Assembly (NCBI GenBank): GCA_965153355.1
Contig: OZ231127.1
Coordinates: forward strand, 5,456,001 to 5,520,000
Reading direction: 5' to 3'
DNA: 64,000 nucleotides
From: Flaccisagitta enflata
Lineage: Eukaryota > Chaetognatha > Sagittoidea > Aphragmophora
In this document: positions 27,501 through 55,998 of the stretch, one piece after another
Layout of the letters: each line of letters starts with the position of its first letter
How positions within the stretch are numbered: position 1 is the stretch's first letter
Program-made: the position numbers and the translations under genes
The notes under the pieces: model-generated
What the model saw: only the letters and a program-made list of their open reading frames with translations
Databases searched by the model: none
Told to the model about the DNA's origin: nothing

Positions 27501-30500
27501 GGTGATTTTGGGGTTGGGTGGTTGTAGGGGTGCCCGAGGTGGTGATAAAGGGGCATTTGGGGTGATTTGTATTTTTAGGTTAAACTTTCTCTGGTATATC
27601 CAAATCTCCATGTGATGGTGATTTTGGGGGTTGGGTGGTTGTAGGGGTCCGAGGTGGTGATAAAGGGGGTATTTAAGATGATTTTGTATTTTAGGTTAAA
27701 CTTTCCTCTGGTATATCCAAATCTCGCTATGTGATGGTGATTTTGGGGTTGGGTAGTTGTAAGGGTGCCCGAGTGATAAAGGGGTATTTGGGGTGATTTT
27801 GTATTTTTAGGTTAAACTTTCCTCTGGTATATCCAAATCTATGTGATGGTGATTTTGGGGGTTGGGTGGTTGTAGGGTGCTGAGGTGGAGATAAAGGGGG
27901 TATTTGGGTGATTTTGTATTTTTTAGGTTAAACTTTCCTCTGCATATCCAAATCTCGCTATGTGATGGTGATTTTGGGGTTGGGTGTTGTAGGGTGTTCA
28001 GGTGTGATAAAGGTATTTGGGGTGATTTTGTATTTTTAGGTTAAACTTTCCTCTGGTATATCCAACTCTCGCTATGTGATGGTGATTTTGGGGTTGGGTG
28101 GTTGTAGGGGTGCCCGAGGTGGTGATAAAGGGTATTTGGGGTGATTTTGTATTTTTAGGTTAAACCCCTCTGGTATATCCAAATCTCGCTATGTGATGGT
28201 GATTTTGGGGTTGGGTGGTTGTAGGGGTGCCCGAGGTGGTGATAAAGGGGGTATTTGGGGTGATTTTGTATTTTTTAGGTTAAACTTTCCTCTGGTATAT
28301 CCAAATCTCGCTATGTGATGGTGATTTTGGGGGTTGGGTCGTTGTAGGGGTGCCCGAGGTGGTGATAAAGGGGGTATTTGGGGTGATTTTGTATTTTTTA
28401 GGTTAAACTTTCCTCTGGTATATCCAAATCTCGCTATGTGATGGTGATTTTGGGGGTTGGGTCGTTGTAGGGGTGCCCGAGGTGGTGATAAAGGGGGTAT
28501 TTGGGGTGATTTTGTATTTTTTAGGTTAAACTTTCCTCTGGTATATCCAAATCTCGCTATGTGATGGTGATTTTGGGGGTTGGGTCGTTGTAGGGGTGCC
28601 CGAGGTGGTGATAAAGGGGGTATTTGGGGTGATTTTGTATTTTTTAGGTTAAACTTTCCTCTGGTATATATCCAAATCTCGCTATGTGATGGTGATTTTG
28701 GGGGTTGTAGGGGTGCCCGTGGTGGTGATAAAGGGGGTATTTGGGGTGATTTTGTATTTTTTAGGTTAAACTTTCCTCTGGTATATCCAAATCTCGCTAT
28801 GTGATGGTGATTTTGGGGGTTGGGTCGTTGTAGGGGTGCCCGAGGTGGTGATAAAGGGGGTATTTGGGGTGATTTTGTATTTTTTAGGTTAAACTTTCCT
28901 CTGGTATATCCAAATCTCGCTATGTGATGGTGATTTAGTTGGGTGGTTGTAGGGTGCCTGAGGTGGGATAAAGGGGGTATTTGGGGTGATTTTTGTATTT
29001 TAGGTTAAACTTTCCTCTGGTATATCCAAATCTCGCTATGTGATGGTGATTTTGGGGTTGTGCGTGGGGTGCCGAGGTGGTGATAAAGGGGGTATTTGGT
29101 GATTTTGTATTTTTAGGAACTTTCCTCTGGTATATCCAAATCTCACGTATGTGATGGTGATTTTGTTGGGTGGTTGTAGGGGTGCCGAGGTGGTGATAAA
29201 GGGGGTATTTGGGTGATTTTGTATTTTTAGGTTAAACTTTCCTCTATATCCAAATCTCGCCATGTGATGGTGATTTTGGGGTTGGGTGGTTGTAGGTGCC
29301 CAAGGTGGTGATAAAGGGGGTATTTGGGGTGATTTTGTATTTTAGGTTAAACTTTCCTGCATATCCAAATCTGCTATGTGATGATTTTTAGGTTGGGTGG
29401 TTAAGTGCCCGGGTGGTGATAAAGGGGGTATTTGGGTGATTTTGTTTTAGGTTAAACTTTCCTCTGGTATATCCAAATCTCGCTATGTGATGGTGATTTT
29501 GGGGTTGGGTGGTTGTAGGGTGCCTGAGGTGGGGGATTTGGGGTGATTTTGTATTTTTAGGTTAAACTTTCTCGGGTATATCCAAATCTCGCTATGTGAT
29601 GGTGATTTTGGGGGTTGGGTGGTTGTAGGGGTGCCCGAGGTGGTGATAAAGGGGGTATTTGGGGTGATTTTGTATTTTTAGGTTAAACTTTCCTCTGGTA
29701 TATCCAAATCTCGCTATATGATGGTGATTTTGGGGGTTGGGTCGTTGTAGGGGTGCCCGAGGTGGTGATAAAGGGGGTATTTGGGGTGATTTTGTATTTT
29801 TTAGGTTAAACTTTCCTCTGGTATATCCAAATCTCGCTATGTGATGGTGATTTTGGGGGTTGGGTCGTTGTGGGGGTGCCCTGAGGTGTTGATAAAGGGG
29901 GTATTTGGGGTGATTTTGTATTTTTAGGTTAAACTTTCCTCTGGTATATCCAAATCTCGCTATGTGATGGTGATTTTGGGGGTTGGGTGGTTGTGGGGGT
30001 GCCCGAGGTGGTGATAAAGGGGGTATTTGGGGTGATTTTGTATTTTTAGGTTAAACTTTCCTCTGGTATATCCAAATCTCGCTATGTGATGGTGATTTTG
30101 GGGGTTGGGTGGTTGTGGGGGTGCCCGAGGTGGTGATAAAGGGGGTATTTGGGGTGATTTTGTATTTTTAGGTTAAACTTTCCTCTGGTATATCCAAATC
30201 TCGCTATGTGATGGTGATTTTGGGGGTTGGGTGGTTGTGGGGGTGCCCGAGGTGGTGATAAAGGGGGTATTTGGGGTGATTTTGTATTTTTAGGTTAAAC
30301 TTTCCTCTGGTATATCCAAATCTCGCTATGTGATGGTGATTTTGGGGGTTGGGTGGTTGTGGGGGTGCCCGAGGTGGTGATAAAGGGGGTATTTGGGGTG
30401 ATTTTGTATTTTTAGGTTAAACTTTCCTCTGGTATATCCAAATCTCGCTATGTGATGGTGATTTTGGGGGTTGGGTGGTTGTAGGGGTGCCCGAGGTGGT

Positions 30501-33500
30501 GATAAAGGGGGTATTTGGGGTGATTTTGTATTTTTAGGTTAAACTTTCCTCTGGTATATCCAAATCTCTGCAATGTGATGGTGATTTTTGGGGTTTGGTG
30601 GTTGTGGGGGGTGCCCGAGGTGGTGATAAAGGGGGTATTTGGGGTGATTTTGTATTTTTAGGTTAAACTTTCCTCTGGTATATCCAAATCTCGCTATGTG
30701 ATGGTGATTTTGGGGGTTGGGTGGTTGTGGGGGTGCCCGAGGTGGTGATAAAGGGGGTATTTGGGGTGATTTTGTATTTTTAGGTTAAACTTTCCTCTGG
30801 TATATCCAAATCTCGCTATGTGATGGTGATTTTGGGGGTTGGGTGGTTGTAGGGGTGCCCGAGGTGGTGATAAAGGGGGTATTTGGGGTGATTTTTGTAT
30901 TTTTTAGGTTAAACTTTCCTCTGGCATATCCAAATCTCGCTATGTGATGTGATTTTGGGGTTGGGTGGTTGTAGGGGTCCGAGGTGGTGATAAAATTGGG
31001 GGTGATTTTGTATTTTTAGGTTAAACTTTCCTCTGGTATATCCAAATCTCGCTATGTGATGGTGATTTTGGGGGTTGGGTCGTTGTAGGGGTGCCTGAGG
31101 TGGTGATAAAGGGGTATTTGGGGTGATTTTGTATTTTTAGGTTAAACTTTCCTCTGGTATATATCCAAATCTCGCTATGTGATGGTGATTTTGGGGTTGG
31201 GTGGTTGTGGGGTGCCCGAGGTGGTGATAAAGAGGGTATTTGGGGTGATTTTGTATTTTTACGTTATACCTTTCCTCTGGTATATCCAAATCTCGCTATG
31301 TGATGGTGATTTTGGGGGTTGGGTGGTTGTAGGGGTGCCCGAGGTGGTGATAAAGGGGGTATTTGGGGTGATTTTGTATTTTTAGGTTAAACTTTCCTCT
31401 GGTATATCCAAATCTCGCTATGTGATGGTGATTTTGGGGGTTGGGTGGTTGTAGGGGTGCCCGAGGTGGTGATAAAGGGGGTATTTGGGGTGATTTTGTA
31501 TTTTTAGGTTAAACTTTCCTCTGGTATATCCAAATCTCGCTATGTGATGGTGATTTTGGGGTTGGGTAGTTGTGGGGTGCCTGAGGTAGATAAAGGGTAT
31601 TTAGTGATTTTGTATTTTAGGTTAAACTTTCTCTGGTATATCCAAATCTCGCTATGTGATGGTGATTTTGGGGGTTGGGTCGTTGTAGGGGTGCCCGAGG
31701 TGGTGATAAAGGGGGTATTTGGGGTGATTTTGTATTTTTAGGTTAAACTTTCCTCTGGTATATCCAAATCTCGCTATGTGATGGTGATTTTGGGGGTTGG
31801 GTGGTTGTGGGGGTGCCCGAGGTGGTGATAAAGGGGGTATTTGGGGTGATTTTGTATTTTTAGGTTAAACTTTCCTCTGGTATATCCAAATCTCGCTATG
31901 TGATGGTGATTTTGGGGGTTGGGTGGTTGTAGGGGTGCCCGAGGTGGTGATAAAGGGGGTATTTGGGGTGATTTTGTATTTTTTAGGTTAAACTTTCCTC
32001 TGGTATATCCAAATCTCGCTATGTGATGGTGATTTTGGGGGTTGGGTGGTTGTAGGGGTGCCCGAGGTGGTGATAAAGGGGGTATTTGGGGTGATTTTGT
32101 ATTTTTAGGTTAAACTTTCCTCTGGTATATCCAAATCTCGCTATGTGATGGTGATTTTGGGGGTTGGGTGGTTGTAGGGGTGCCCGATGTGGTGATAAAG
32201 GGGGTATTTGGGGTGATTTTGTATTTTTTAGGTTAAACTTTCCTCTGGTATATCCAAATCTCGCTATGTGATGGTGATTTTGGGGGTTGTAGGGGTCTTA
32301 GGTGGTGATAAAGGTATTTGGGGTGATTTTGTATTTTTAGGTTAAACTTTCCTCTGGTATATCCAAATCTCCATGTGATGGTGATTTTGGGGGTTGGGTG
32401 GTTGTAGGGGTGCCTGAGGTGGTGATAAAGGGGGTATTTGGGGTGATTTTGTATTTTTAGGTTAAACTTTCCTCTGGTATATCCAAATCTCGCTATGTGA
32501 TGGTGATTTTGGGGGTTGGGTCGTTGTAGGGGTGCCCGAGGTGGTGATAAAGGGGGTATTTGGGGTGATTTTGTATTTTTAGGTTAAACTTTCCTCTGGT
32601 ATATCCAAATCTCGCTATGTGATGGTGATTTTGGGGGTTGGGTGGTTGTAGGGGTGCCCGAGGTGGTGATAAAGGGGGTATTTGGGGTGATTTTGTATTT
32701 TAGGTTAAACTTTCCTCTGGTATATCCAAATCTCGCTATGTGATGGTGATTTTAGGGTTGGGTGGTTGTAGGGTGCCGAGGTGTGATAAAGGGGGTATTT
32801 GGGGTGATTTTGTATTTTTAGGTTAAACTTTCCTCTGGTATATCCAAATCTCTATGTGATGGTGATTTTGGGGTCGTTGGGTGGTTGTAGGGGTGCCCGA
32901 GGTGGTGATAAAGGGGGTATTTGGGGTGATTTTGTATTTTTAGGTTAAACTTTCCTCTGGTATATCCAAATCTCGCTATGTGATGGTGATTTTGGGGGTT
33001 GGGTGGTTGTAGGGGTGCCCGAGGTGGTGATAAAGGGGGTATTTGGGGTGATTTTGTATTTCTAGGTTTAACTTTCCTCTGGTATATCCAAATCTCGCTA
33101 TGTGATGGTGATTTTGGGGGTTGGGTGGTTGTAGGTGTGCCCGAGGTGGTGATTAAGGGGGTATTTGGGGTGATTTTGTATTTCTAGGTTTAACTTTCCT
33201 CTGGTATATCCAAATCTCGCTATGTGATGGTGATTTTGGGGGTTGGGTGGTTGTAGGGGTGCCCGAGGTGGTGATAAAGGGGGTATTTGGGGTGATTTTG
33301 TATTTTTAGGTTAAACTTTCCTCTGGTATATCCAAATCTCGCTATGTGATGGTGATGCTTGGGGTCTGGGTTGTAGGGGTGCCCGAGGTGGTGATAAAGG
33401 GGGTATTTGGGGTGATTTTGTATTTTTAGGTTAAACTTTCCTCTGGTATATCCAAATCTCGCTATGTGATGGTGATTTTGGGGGTTGGGTCGTTGTAGGG

Positions 33501-35410
33501 GTGCCCGAGGTGGTGATAAAGGGGGTATTTGGGGTGATTTTGTATTTTTAGGTTAAACTTAGACTCTGGTATATCCAAATCTCGCTATGTGATGGTGATT
33601 TTGGGGGTTGGGTGGTTGTAGGGGTGCCCGAGGTGGTGATAAAGGGGGTATTTGGGGTGATTTTGTATTTTTAGGTTAAACTTTCCTCTGGTATATCCAA
33701 ATCTCGCTATGTGATGGTGATTTTGGGGGTTGGGTGGTTGTAGGGGTGCCCGAGGTGGTGATAAAGGGGGTATTTGGGGTGATTTTGTATTTTTAGGTTA
33801 AACTTTCCTCTGGTATATCCAAATCTCGCTATGTGATGGTGATTTTGGGGGTTGGGTGGTTGTAGGGGTGCCCGAGGTGGTGATAAAGGGGGTATTTGGG
33901 GTGATTTTGTATTTTTAGGTTAAACTTTCCTCTGGTATATCCAAATCTCGCTATGTGATGGTGATTTTGGGGGTTGGGTGGTTGTAGGGGTGCCCGAGGT
34001 GGTGATAAAGGGGGTATTTGGGGTGATTTTGTATTTTTAGGTTAAACTTTCCTCTGGTATATCCAAATCTCGCTATGTGATGGTGATTTTGGGGGTTGGG
34101 TGGTTGTAGGGGTGCCCGAGGTGGTGATAAAGGGGGTATTTGGGGTGATTTTGTATTTTTAGGTTAAACTTTCCTCTGGTATATCCAAATCTCGCTATGT
34201 GATGGTGATTTTGGGGGTTGGGTGGTTGTAGGGGTGCCCGAGGTGGTGATAAAGGGGGTATTTGGGGTGATTTTGTATTTTTAGGTTAAACTTTCCTCTG
34301 GTATATCCAAATCTCGCTATGTGATGGTGATTTTGGGGGTTGGGTGGTTGTAGGGGTGCCCGAGGTGGTGATAAAGGGGGTATTTGGGGTGATTTTGTAT
34401 TTTTAGGTTAAACTTTCCTCTGGTATATCCAAATCTCGCTATGTGATGGTGATTTTGGGGGTTGGGTGGTTGTAGGGGTGCCCGAGGTGGTGATAAAGGG
34501 GGTATTTGGGGTGATTTTGTATTTTTAGGTTAAACTTTCCTCTGGTATATCCAAATCTCGCTATGTGATGGTGATTTTGGGGGTTGGGTCGTTGTAGGGG
34601 TGCCCGAGGTGGTGATAAAGGGGGTATTTGGGGTGATTTTGTATTTTTAGGTTAAACTTTCCTCTGGTATATCCAAATCTCGCTATGTGATGGTGGTATT
34701 TGGGGTGATTTTGCCCGAGGTGGTGATAAAGGGGGTATTTGGGGTGATTTTGTATTTTTAGGTTAAACTTTCCTCTGGTATATCCAAATCTCGCTATGTG
34801 ATGGTGATTTTGGGGGTTGGGTGGTTGTAGGGGTGCCCGAGGTGGTGATAAAGGGGGTATTTGGGGTGATTTTGTATTTTTAGGTTAAACTTTCCTCTGG
34901 TATATCCAAATCTCGCTATGTGATGGTGATTTTGGGGGTTGGGTGGTTGTAGGGGTGCCCGAGGTGGTGATAAAGGGGGTATTTGGGGTGATTTTGTATT
35001 TTTAGGTTAAACTTTCCTCTGGTATATCCAAATCTCGCTATGTGATGGTGATTTTGGGGGTTGGGTGGTTGTAGGGGTGCCCGAGGTGGTGATAAAGGGG
35101 GTATTTGGGGTGATTTTGTATTTTTAGGTTAAACTTTCCTCTGGTATATCCAAATCTCGCTATGTGATGGTGATTTTGGGGGTTGGGTGGTTGTAGGGGT
35201 GCCCGAGGTGGTGATAAAGGGGGTATTTGGGGTGATTTTGTATTTTTAGGTTAAACTTTCCTCTGGTATATCCAAATCTCGCTATGTGATGGTGATTTTG
35301 GGGGTTGGGTGGTTGTAGGGGTGCCCGAGGTGGTGATAAAGGGGGTATTTGGGGTGATTTTGTATTTTTAGGTTAAACTTTCCTCTGGTATATCCAAATC
35401 TCGCTATGTG
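24584..35410 (+). repeat. G-rich 122-bp satellite array, about 88 copies
   Basis: Unit 122 bp: GGTTAAACTTTCCTCTGG, TATATCCAAATCTCGCTATG, TGATGGTGATTTTGGGGG, TTGGGTGGTTGTAGGGG, TGCCCGAGGTGGTGATAAAG, GGGGTATTTGGGGTG, ATTTTGTATTTTTA. The copies at 24584-25090 and at about 29580-30560 and 33180-35410 are nearly identical. Those at 25090-29560, and some at 30880-32900, carry many short indels. The unit is not a multiple of three and the open frames in it are incidental. It lies between the two divergent main genes. It ends at 35410 directly against a truncated palindrome-ended element. Confidence 0.95.
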
Positions 35411-35512
35411 GGTTAGTCGGTAGGTAACACACTTTTTTGAATTCCGAGCGGTTTTCGCATAACTGCTCCTGCCCAACCGTCCGCGACTGGATTGCCGTGT
35501 ATCCGGCCTTGT
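35411..35512 (-). mobile_element. Truncated palindrome-ended element at the satellite edge
   Basis: It begins GGTTAGTCGGTAGGTAACAC, without the hairpin, and ends CTGGATTGCCGTGTATCCGG, CCTTGTT. The 122-bp satellite stops exactly at its first base. Confidence 0.65.
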
Positions 35513-35564
35513 TTTCCTACTTTTTGCAGAATAAAATGTCAACGTGACCATCATGCCCAAAAGC

Positions 35565-35610
<46 letters not shown>

Positions 35611-35831
35611 GTTGAATCTAACGTAATTAAACAATATGCGTAGTCCAATGAAATCTCACCAATCATCAGCTATCATCTATTTAAATTTGACTCGAAATAT
35701 CTTATGGCGCGAACAAGTTCAACAAATGAGCTTTTTTGTGGTTATGTAACTGACCTTTCTCTTTATTAGATACACGAACCAGATTTTGCAGAGATGCTTA
35801 AAGGAAAAAAAAGAAAACATCTAGAAGTTAA

Positions 35832-36012
35832 AACAAAGCCGGATGCACGGCTTCCCTTGTCGATTGCGGGTGGGCAGGAGCAGTGATGAATAAGCAGGGG
35901 CAGTGGTGCAAAAAAAGAAAACCCCTAAAAACACCCATGAGCAAAATTTTACACATAGCTTAGTATAGTGGGATCAACGGATCGACGGATCGACGCACTG
36001 ACCGACATAGCA
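35832..36012 (+). mobile_element. Palindrome-ended element lacking its hairpin end
   Basis: It starts AACAAAGCCGGATGCACGGC, then TGCGGGTGGGCAGGAGCAG, with a GATCGACGGATCGACGCAC core. The expected AGTCGCG end is missing. Confidence 0.58.
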
Positions 36013-36200
36013 AGAGTCCTGCCCTTCAGCATTACTGCCTGCCCATTTGACTTTTTGTTACGCACCTTTATAAGGATAATCTATCAATCTATGTATTCAT
36101 CTATTTATCTATCTGTCTTTCTGTCTATAAAACTATTTGTCTGTCTACCTGACTTTCTCTCCATCTATCTATCTCAACGAAAATGAACTGTTGGTCTGTG

Positions 36201-36235
<35 letters not shown>

Positions 36236-36686
36236 CTTTCATATATTCACACAAACTTTGAATTGGTTGATGTCATCCCTAATCCGAAAAAAAAAAAGAT
36301 TCCACCTTTCTCGATCTCTAAAAGTTGAACAGAAAAAAAAAAATGACAAACAGAAAATTAAAGAACTTTTTTTCGAAGGCTAAAAAGCTCGTCTTTAGAT
36401 AACTTTCTGTTTTACACTCTTTAAAATTTTTCACAGAATCGAAATAGACTGATAAAACTTCGAGAGATTTTAAGTGAACAGTTTGAGGATTAAAAGGAAG
36501 AAGAAGAAGATATATTCTAACCATTCATTTTCAATGCAATGGATATCAAAAAGGAAAATGAAAAGAAAATGTGGAATTGATTTCGCGCTCATTCAATTTA
36601 CAGCTTATTTTCCGAGCAGAAAGAATGGAAAATAGAGCAAAAACAGACAACCGTCTAAGCTATTGGCTCGCTATTGGCTCGCTATT

Positions 36687-36735
<49 letters not shown>

Positions 36736-37259
36736 ATCTCCACTCATCGATTCGATCAAAATAAAAAAAAAAAACATTAAAAGAAAAAAATGAAAGCCTG
36801 AAGTATCTAAATGCGAAAAAAAAAATGAAAAGAAAATGAAAAATCAAAAACACTGTAGAGAGAGAAAAAAAGAAGAACACAACTCTCGAAATATCGTTTG
36901 ATTTAAACATGGTTTACCGCATGTAGTTTTTCATTGGTGGCAACAAAAAGATCAATTCTTGTAACATAAACAAAAACGAATCGCTTCAGATAGAAATTGG
37001 TGAAATTAAGCAAAATGTAAAATCGTTTCTTAGCAACAATATAGTGGTAAAAAAGACCGTTACTTCTTCATTTTCTACAAGTTTCTATCTTCTTGCATAT
37101 TTTTGCTCGCTCTCATGGTTTCGTGATAACTTGATATTTCATGGTTCTTCTTCAACAACGAAATGAAAACTATACCATTTTGAGTTGATGTTATGTTTGT
37201 TTTATTTCTTTTAAACAGCAATTTAAAAACTCTTTGAAAGAAAGTTTAAAGAAAGAAAG
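36013..37259. other. 5' flank of the EF-hand gene
   Basis: AT-rich, with (CT)n at 36206-36232 and 36690-36732 and A runs. It must hold the promoter, but I see no defined TATA or initiator arrangement. TTTTAAACAG at 37211-37220 could end a 5' UTR intron. Confidence 0.4.
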
Positions 37260-52756
<15,497 letters not shown>

Positions 52757-52906
52757 TTTGTATATCGCTATTCTAGGTTACTGAATGCGCATAGTAAACG
52801 TGGGACACTGCACTTAATGCAATGGACAGACGGACAAACGGACAAACAGGGAGAATTCTAAGGGAGAAACTATGAAAGATAGAAAGTAAGTAAGAAAAAA
52901 AATAAA

Positions 52907-52908
52907 GC

Positions 52909-52972
<64 letters not shown>

Positions 52973-52986
52973 AAAAAAGAGAGAAA

Positions 52987-53032
<46 letters not shown>

Positions 53033-53084
53033 GAGAATAAAAGAAAGATAAAAAGAGAGAAAGAAAGAAAGAAAGAAAAAAAGC

Positions 53085-53152
<68 letters not shown>

Positions 53153-53237
53153 AAAAAAGAAAGAAAGAGAGAAAGGAAGAAAGAAAAAAAGAAAGATAAA
53201 AAGAGAGAAAGAAAGAAGAAAAGCAAGAAAGAAAGAG

Positions 53238-53280
<43 letters not shown>

Positions 53281-53315
53281 ATGAAAGAGAGCAAGGAAGA
53301 AAGAAGGAACGAAAA
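52907..53315 (+). repeat. (GAAA)n microsatellite
   Basis: It begins about 150 bp after the EF-hand stop codon and is broken at 53322 by a palindrome-ended element, then resumes at 53530. Confidence 0.92.
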
Positions 53316-53321
53316 AAAGAT

Positions 53322-53529
53322 AACAAGGCCGGATACACGGCTACCCTAGTCGCGTGCGGGTGGGCAGGAGCAGTGCTGGAGAAGGTCCCTAGGGCATCTG
53401 GGCAGGAGCCGTATGCTCAAAAAGCTCAAAAACACTGAAAAAGTAAAAAGGGGACTGACTAACCGACCAACCGACCGACCGACGGACCGACATAGCGGGG
53501 TGTAGAGTTGCGTAGCACGCGACTAAAAA
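53322..53529 (+). mobile_element. Palindrome-ended short element, best-preserved copy
   Basis: It starts AACAAGGCCGGATACACGGC, then AGTCGCGTGCGGGTGGGCAG. The core is GACCAACCGACCGACCGACG. It ends GAGTTGCGTAGCACGCGACT then AAAAA. It splits a (GAAA)n tract, which shows that it inserted into it. Confidence 0.8.
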
Positions 53530-53530
53530 G

Positions 53531-54282
53531 AGAGAAAGAAAGAAAAAAAGAAAGAAAAAAGAAAGAAAGAAAGAAAGAAAGAAATGACTAAAAAAAGAGG
53601 TAGAAGTGGAGGAAAAACATAGAATGGATGAAAGAAGACTATACATAACAGTTTTTTTTGTTTTACAAACAATAGCATCAGTTTTACAGACGATTACATT
53701 AGTTTTACTGACTGATTTTTAGTTTTAGTGGACATTAAAATAGAAATCGATGAACGTAGAGTTTACCAGCTGATTGGCTTTTATCATTATATTCATTTTA
53801 TTCATATGCTGCGCCAAAAGAGAATTTCAAATGATATGTAAATTGTTTTTTGTGATCAATCACTTTTTCTTGTCACGTGTTTTATATGTTTTAACGTTTT
53901 ATAGAATTTTGTATCAAATGCTTTCATGAACTACAATCAAGACTTTATTTTTCTCTTAAAACTCCTAAAGTGTCATCTAAATGCTAACATTACTTAGACT
54001 GGTGACACTGGTCTGTATTCACTTGGTGGATCTCTTGAAACACAAAGAACAAATACAAAAACTTTGCAGGCAGACAGGCACGCAGGCAGGTAGGCAACTG
54101 GATGCAGGCAACTAGATGCAGGCATCTGGATGCAGGCAACTAGATGCAGGCATCTGGATGCAGGCAACGGCGAATTTCCTTTGACTGAGAGCAATTTCTG
54201 ATTGATTCGGTTCACCAAAATGAATATTTGAGGATTTGTTCAGTATAGTGCATGGATTGGACAGATGATATGTAAATGATAT

Positions 54283-54286
<4 letters not shown>
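53531..54286. other. Interval between convergent genes
   Basis: It contains a GCAACTGGATGCAG/GCATCTGGATGCAG 16-bp repeat at about 54090-54170. On the reverse strand TTTGTGTTTCAAG precedes DPPSEYRPVSPV and a stop near 53992, a conceivable terminal exon of the third gene. Confidence 0.35.

Positions 54287-54370
<84 letters not shown>
54287..54370 (+). repeat. (CT)n tract at the third-gene donor
   Basis: It is (GA)n on the coding strand, starting 11 nt after the GTCAGT donor of the 54381-54507 exon. Confidence 0.92.
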
Positions 54371-54372
<2 letters not shown>

Positions 54373-54380
54373 CAACTGAC

Positions 54381-54507
54381 CAGTTTTGAGTTGAAGTTGA
54401 TGACGCTTTTGAGTGCGAAGTCGAATTTTCCTTTGGCTTTTGCTTCACAGTTGACGTAGAGAGTGACTGTGGTAATTCTGGACCCATGAACATCACGGTG
54501 AGGATGA
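54381..54507 (-). CDS. Single exon of an unidentified third gene
   Basis: On the reverse strand, with the acceptor CATACAG at 54507 (or TCCAG, giving a start at 54477), the frame reads HGSRITTVTLYVNCEAKAKG then KFDFALKSVINFNSKL before a GTCAGT donor. The alternating strand-like pattern resembles that of EF-hand gene exon 6, but I do not recognise a family. The donor runs into about 80 nt of (GA)n on the coding strand. The acceptor half has a second copy upstream. The gene is convergent with the EF-hand gene. A different frame is also open here, so the call rests on splice sites and pattern. Confidence 0.5.
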
Positions 54508-54573
54508 CTGTATGGTATGGGAAGCAAAGATGATGGTTAGAACTGAGAAAAAGATGAAGCAAAAGAAGATAAA

Positions 54574-54610
54574 GTAGAAGAAGAAGAAGAAGAAGAAGAA
54601 GAAGAAGAAA

Positions 54611-54641
<31 letters not shown>

Positions 54642-54992
54642 AGAAGAAGAAGAAGAAGAAGAAGAAGAAGAAGAAGAAGAAGAAGAAGAAGAAGCAGAAG
54701 CAGATAATGAATATGAAGGGGAAGAGGAAGAGTCACTGTCGTGATTCTGGACCCATGACCATCTCGGTGAGGGTGACTTTAAGGGGATACCAAGAGAATG
54801 GTTACAGATGAATGGAAGGAGATAAAGAAAAAAAAGTAAGAGAAGAAGACGAAGAAGAAGAAGAAGAAGAAAAAGAAGAAGAAGAAGAAGAAGAAGAAGA
54901 AGAAGAAGAAGAAGAAGAAGAAGAAGAAGAAGAAGAAGAAGAAGAAGAAGAAGAAGAAGAAGAATAGGAAGAAGAAGAAGAAGAGGAAGAAG
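54574..54992 (+). repeat. Two (GAA)n tracts flanking a duplicated exon edge
   Basis: GAA at about 54575-54695 and 54838-54990, with the acceptor copy between them. Confidence 0.92.
54735..54782 (-). pseudogene. Partial copy of the acceptor side of the 54381-54507 exon
   Basis: On the reverse strand AGTCACCCTCACCGAGATG, GTCATGGGTCCAGAATCACG parallels AGTCATCCTCACCGTGATG, TTCATGGGTCCAGAATTACC in the exon. Each copy is flanked by a (GAA)n tract, so a unit of about 250 bp has been duplicated. Confidence 0.7.
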
Positions 54993-55225
54993 AAGAAAAA
55001 TAGGGAGAGGGAGAGGAAAAGGGAGAGAAGAAATAAATGTGTAAACTTTGCTCGGGCACTGCCATATATTCAATGGTTTAACAGTGTAACTGATAAACAC
55101 CGGTGCAGTCTCAGCTCCTAAGATAGACAAGCTAAGTGAAAAAACAAACAAATGTTGATATTTGTAAAATTCTTTTGAATATATCTTGATAAATTAATTG
55201 TAGACTCTTTTCAATAAATCTTGCC

Positions 55226-55331
55226 TGAAGTGAAGAAGCAAATTGAATTGTGCTTGTGAGTCTGCGTAAGGCGGGAGGAGGAGAAGAAGGTCCGAAGTCG
55301 TTGATTTCGACTCCACCACAAAAACAACTGA
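55226..55331 (-). CDS. Possible second exon of the third gene
   Basis: On the reverse strand a good acceptor (TTTTTTTCCTTTCAG) precedes CFCGGVEINDFGPSSPPPAL and RRLTSTIQFASSLQ, followed by GCAAGA, which would be a GC-AG donor. Its end phase does not fit the exon at 54507 directly. Weak support. Confidence 0.25.
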
Positions 55332-55998
55332 AAGGAAAAAAATCCAGGGGTGTATGTGATTGAGTGGCTTTTGATCTTTTCAACCCCCCTCCTCCTGCCT
55401 TTGATTTTCTTCCCCGCGATGCATTGCGTCGCATTACAAGATCTATGATTTTCTTCCCAATATAGCAATAAAACAGTGTAATGAAGGTTTAAATAGTGTT
55501 AAATTGTGTTTTACTGATCAAGTTTTATGATTTGGATTTTCCCCAAATTTTCTTTTTTTCTCTTTTTTCCCCCATACTCTCCCTTCCCCATCTCCAAACC
55601 CTTTGATTCTTTCCCCCGCCCGCCGGGGGGGGGAATAACTCAATTAGTATACACAGGCCTGAAAAAATCAACCAAGATATGGAGGGGGAGAAGGAGGAGG
55701 AGAAGGTTCGGTTAGACTATCGATATCAAGCGTTAAACATCCAGAATGTGCCAGTGACAGTCAAAGTTTCTTAGATGGTGACATGTTGTCCACGAAAAGC
55801 GTTTGACTTCCGATGGTGCACATAAATCATTGAGTGTCAATGAGTACCAAAAAGCGTAAATCAATTGCCATACATCCACTGATCCGTTTGTCTGTGGGTT
55901 TTGTTTATGTTAGGTAGCCCATAAAGCTTGCCCATCTCCGACTCTAACCAACTAGCCCCTGCCCATGTTTTAATTCTGCTTTAACATGGGCTACGAAG

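Noticed and set aside
24584-35410. Gly-rich frames such as GARGGDKGG as a structural protein
   Set aside because: The 122-bp unit shifts frame each copy; the frames appear only where indels happen to keep them open.
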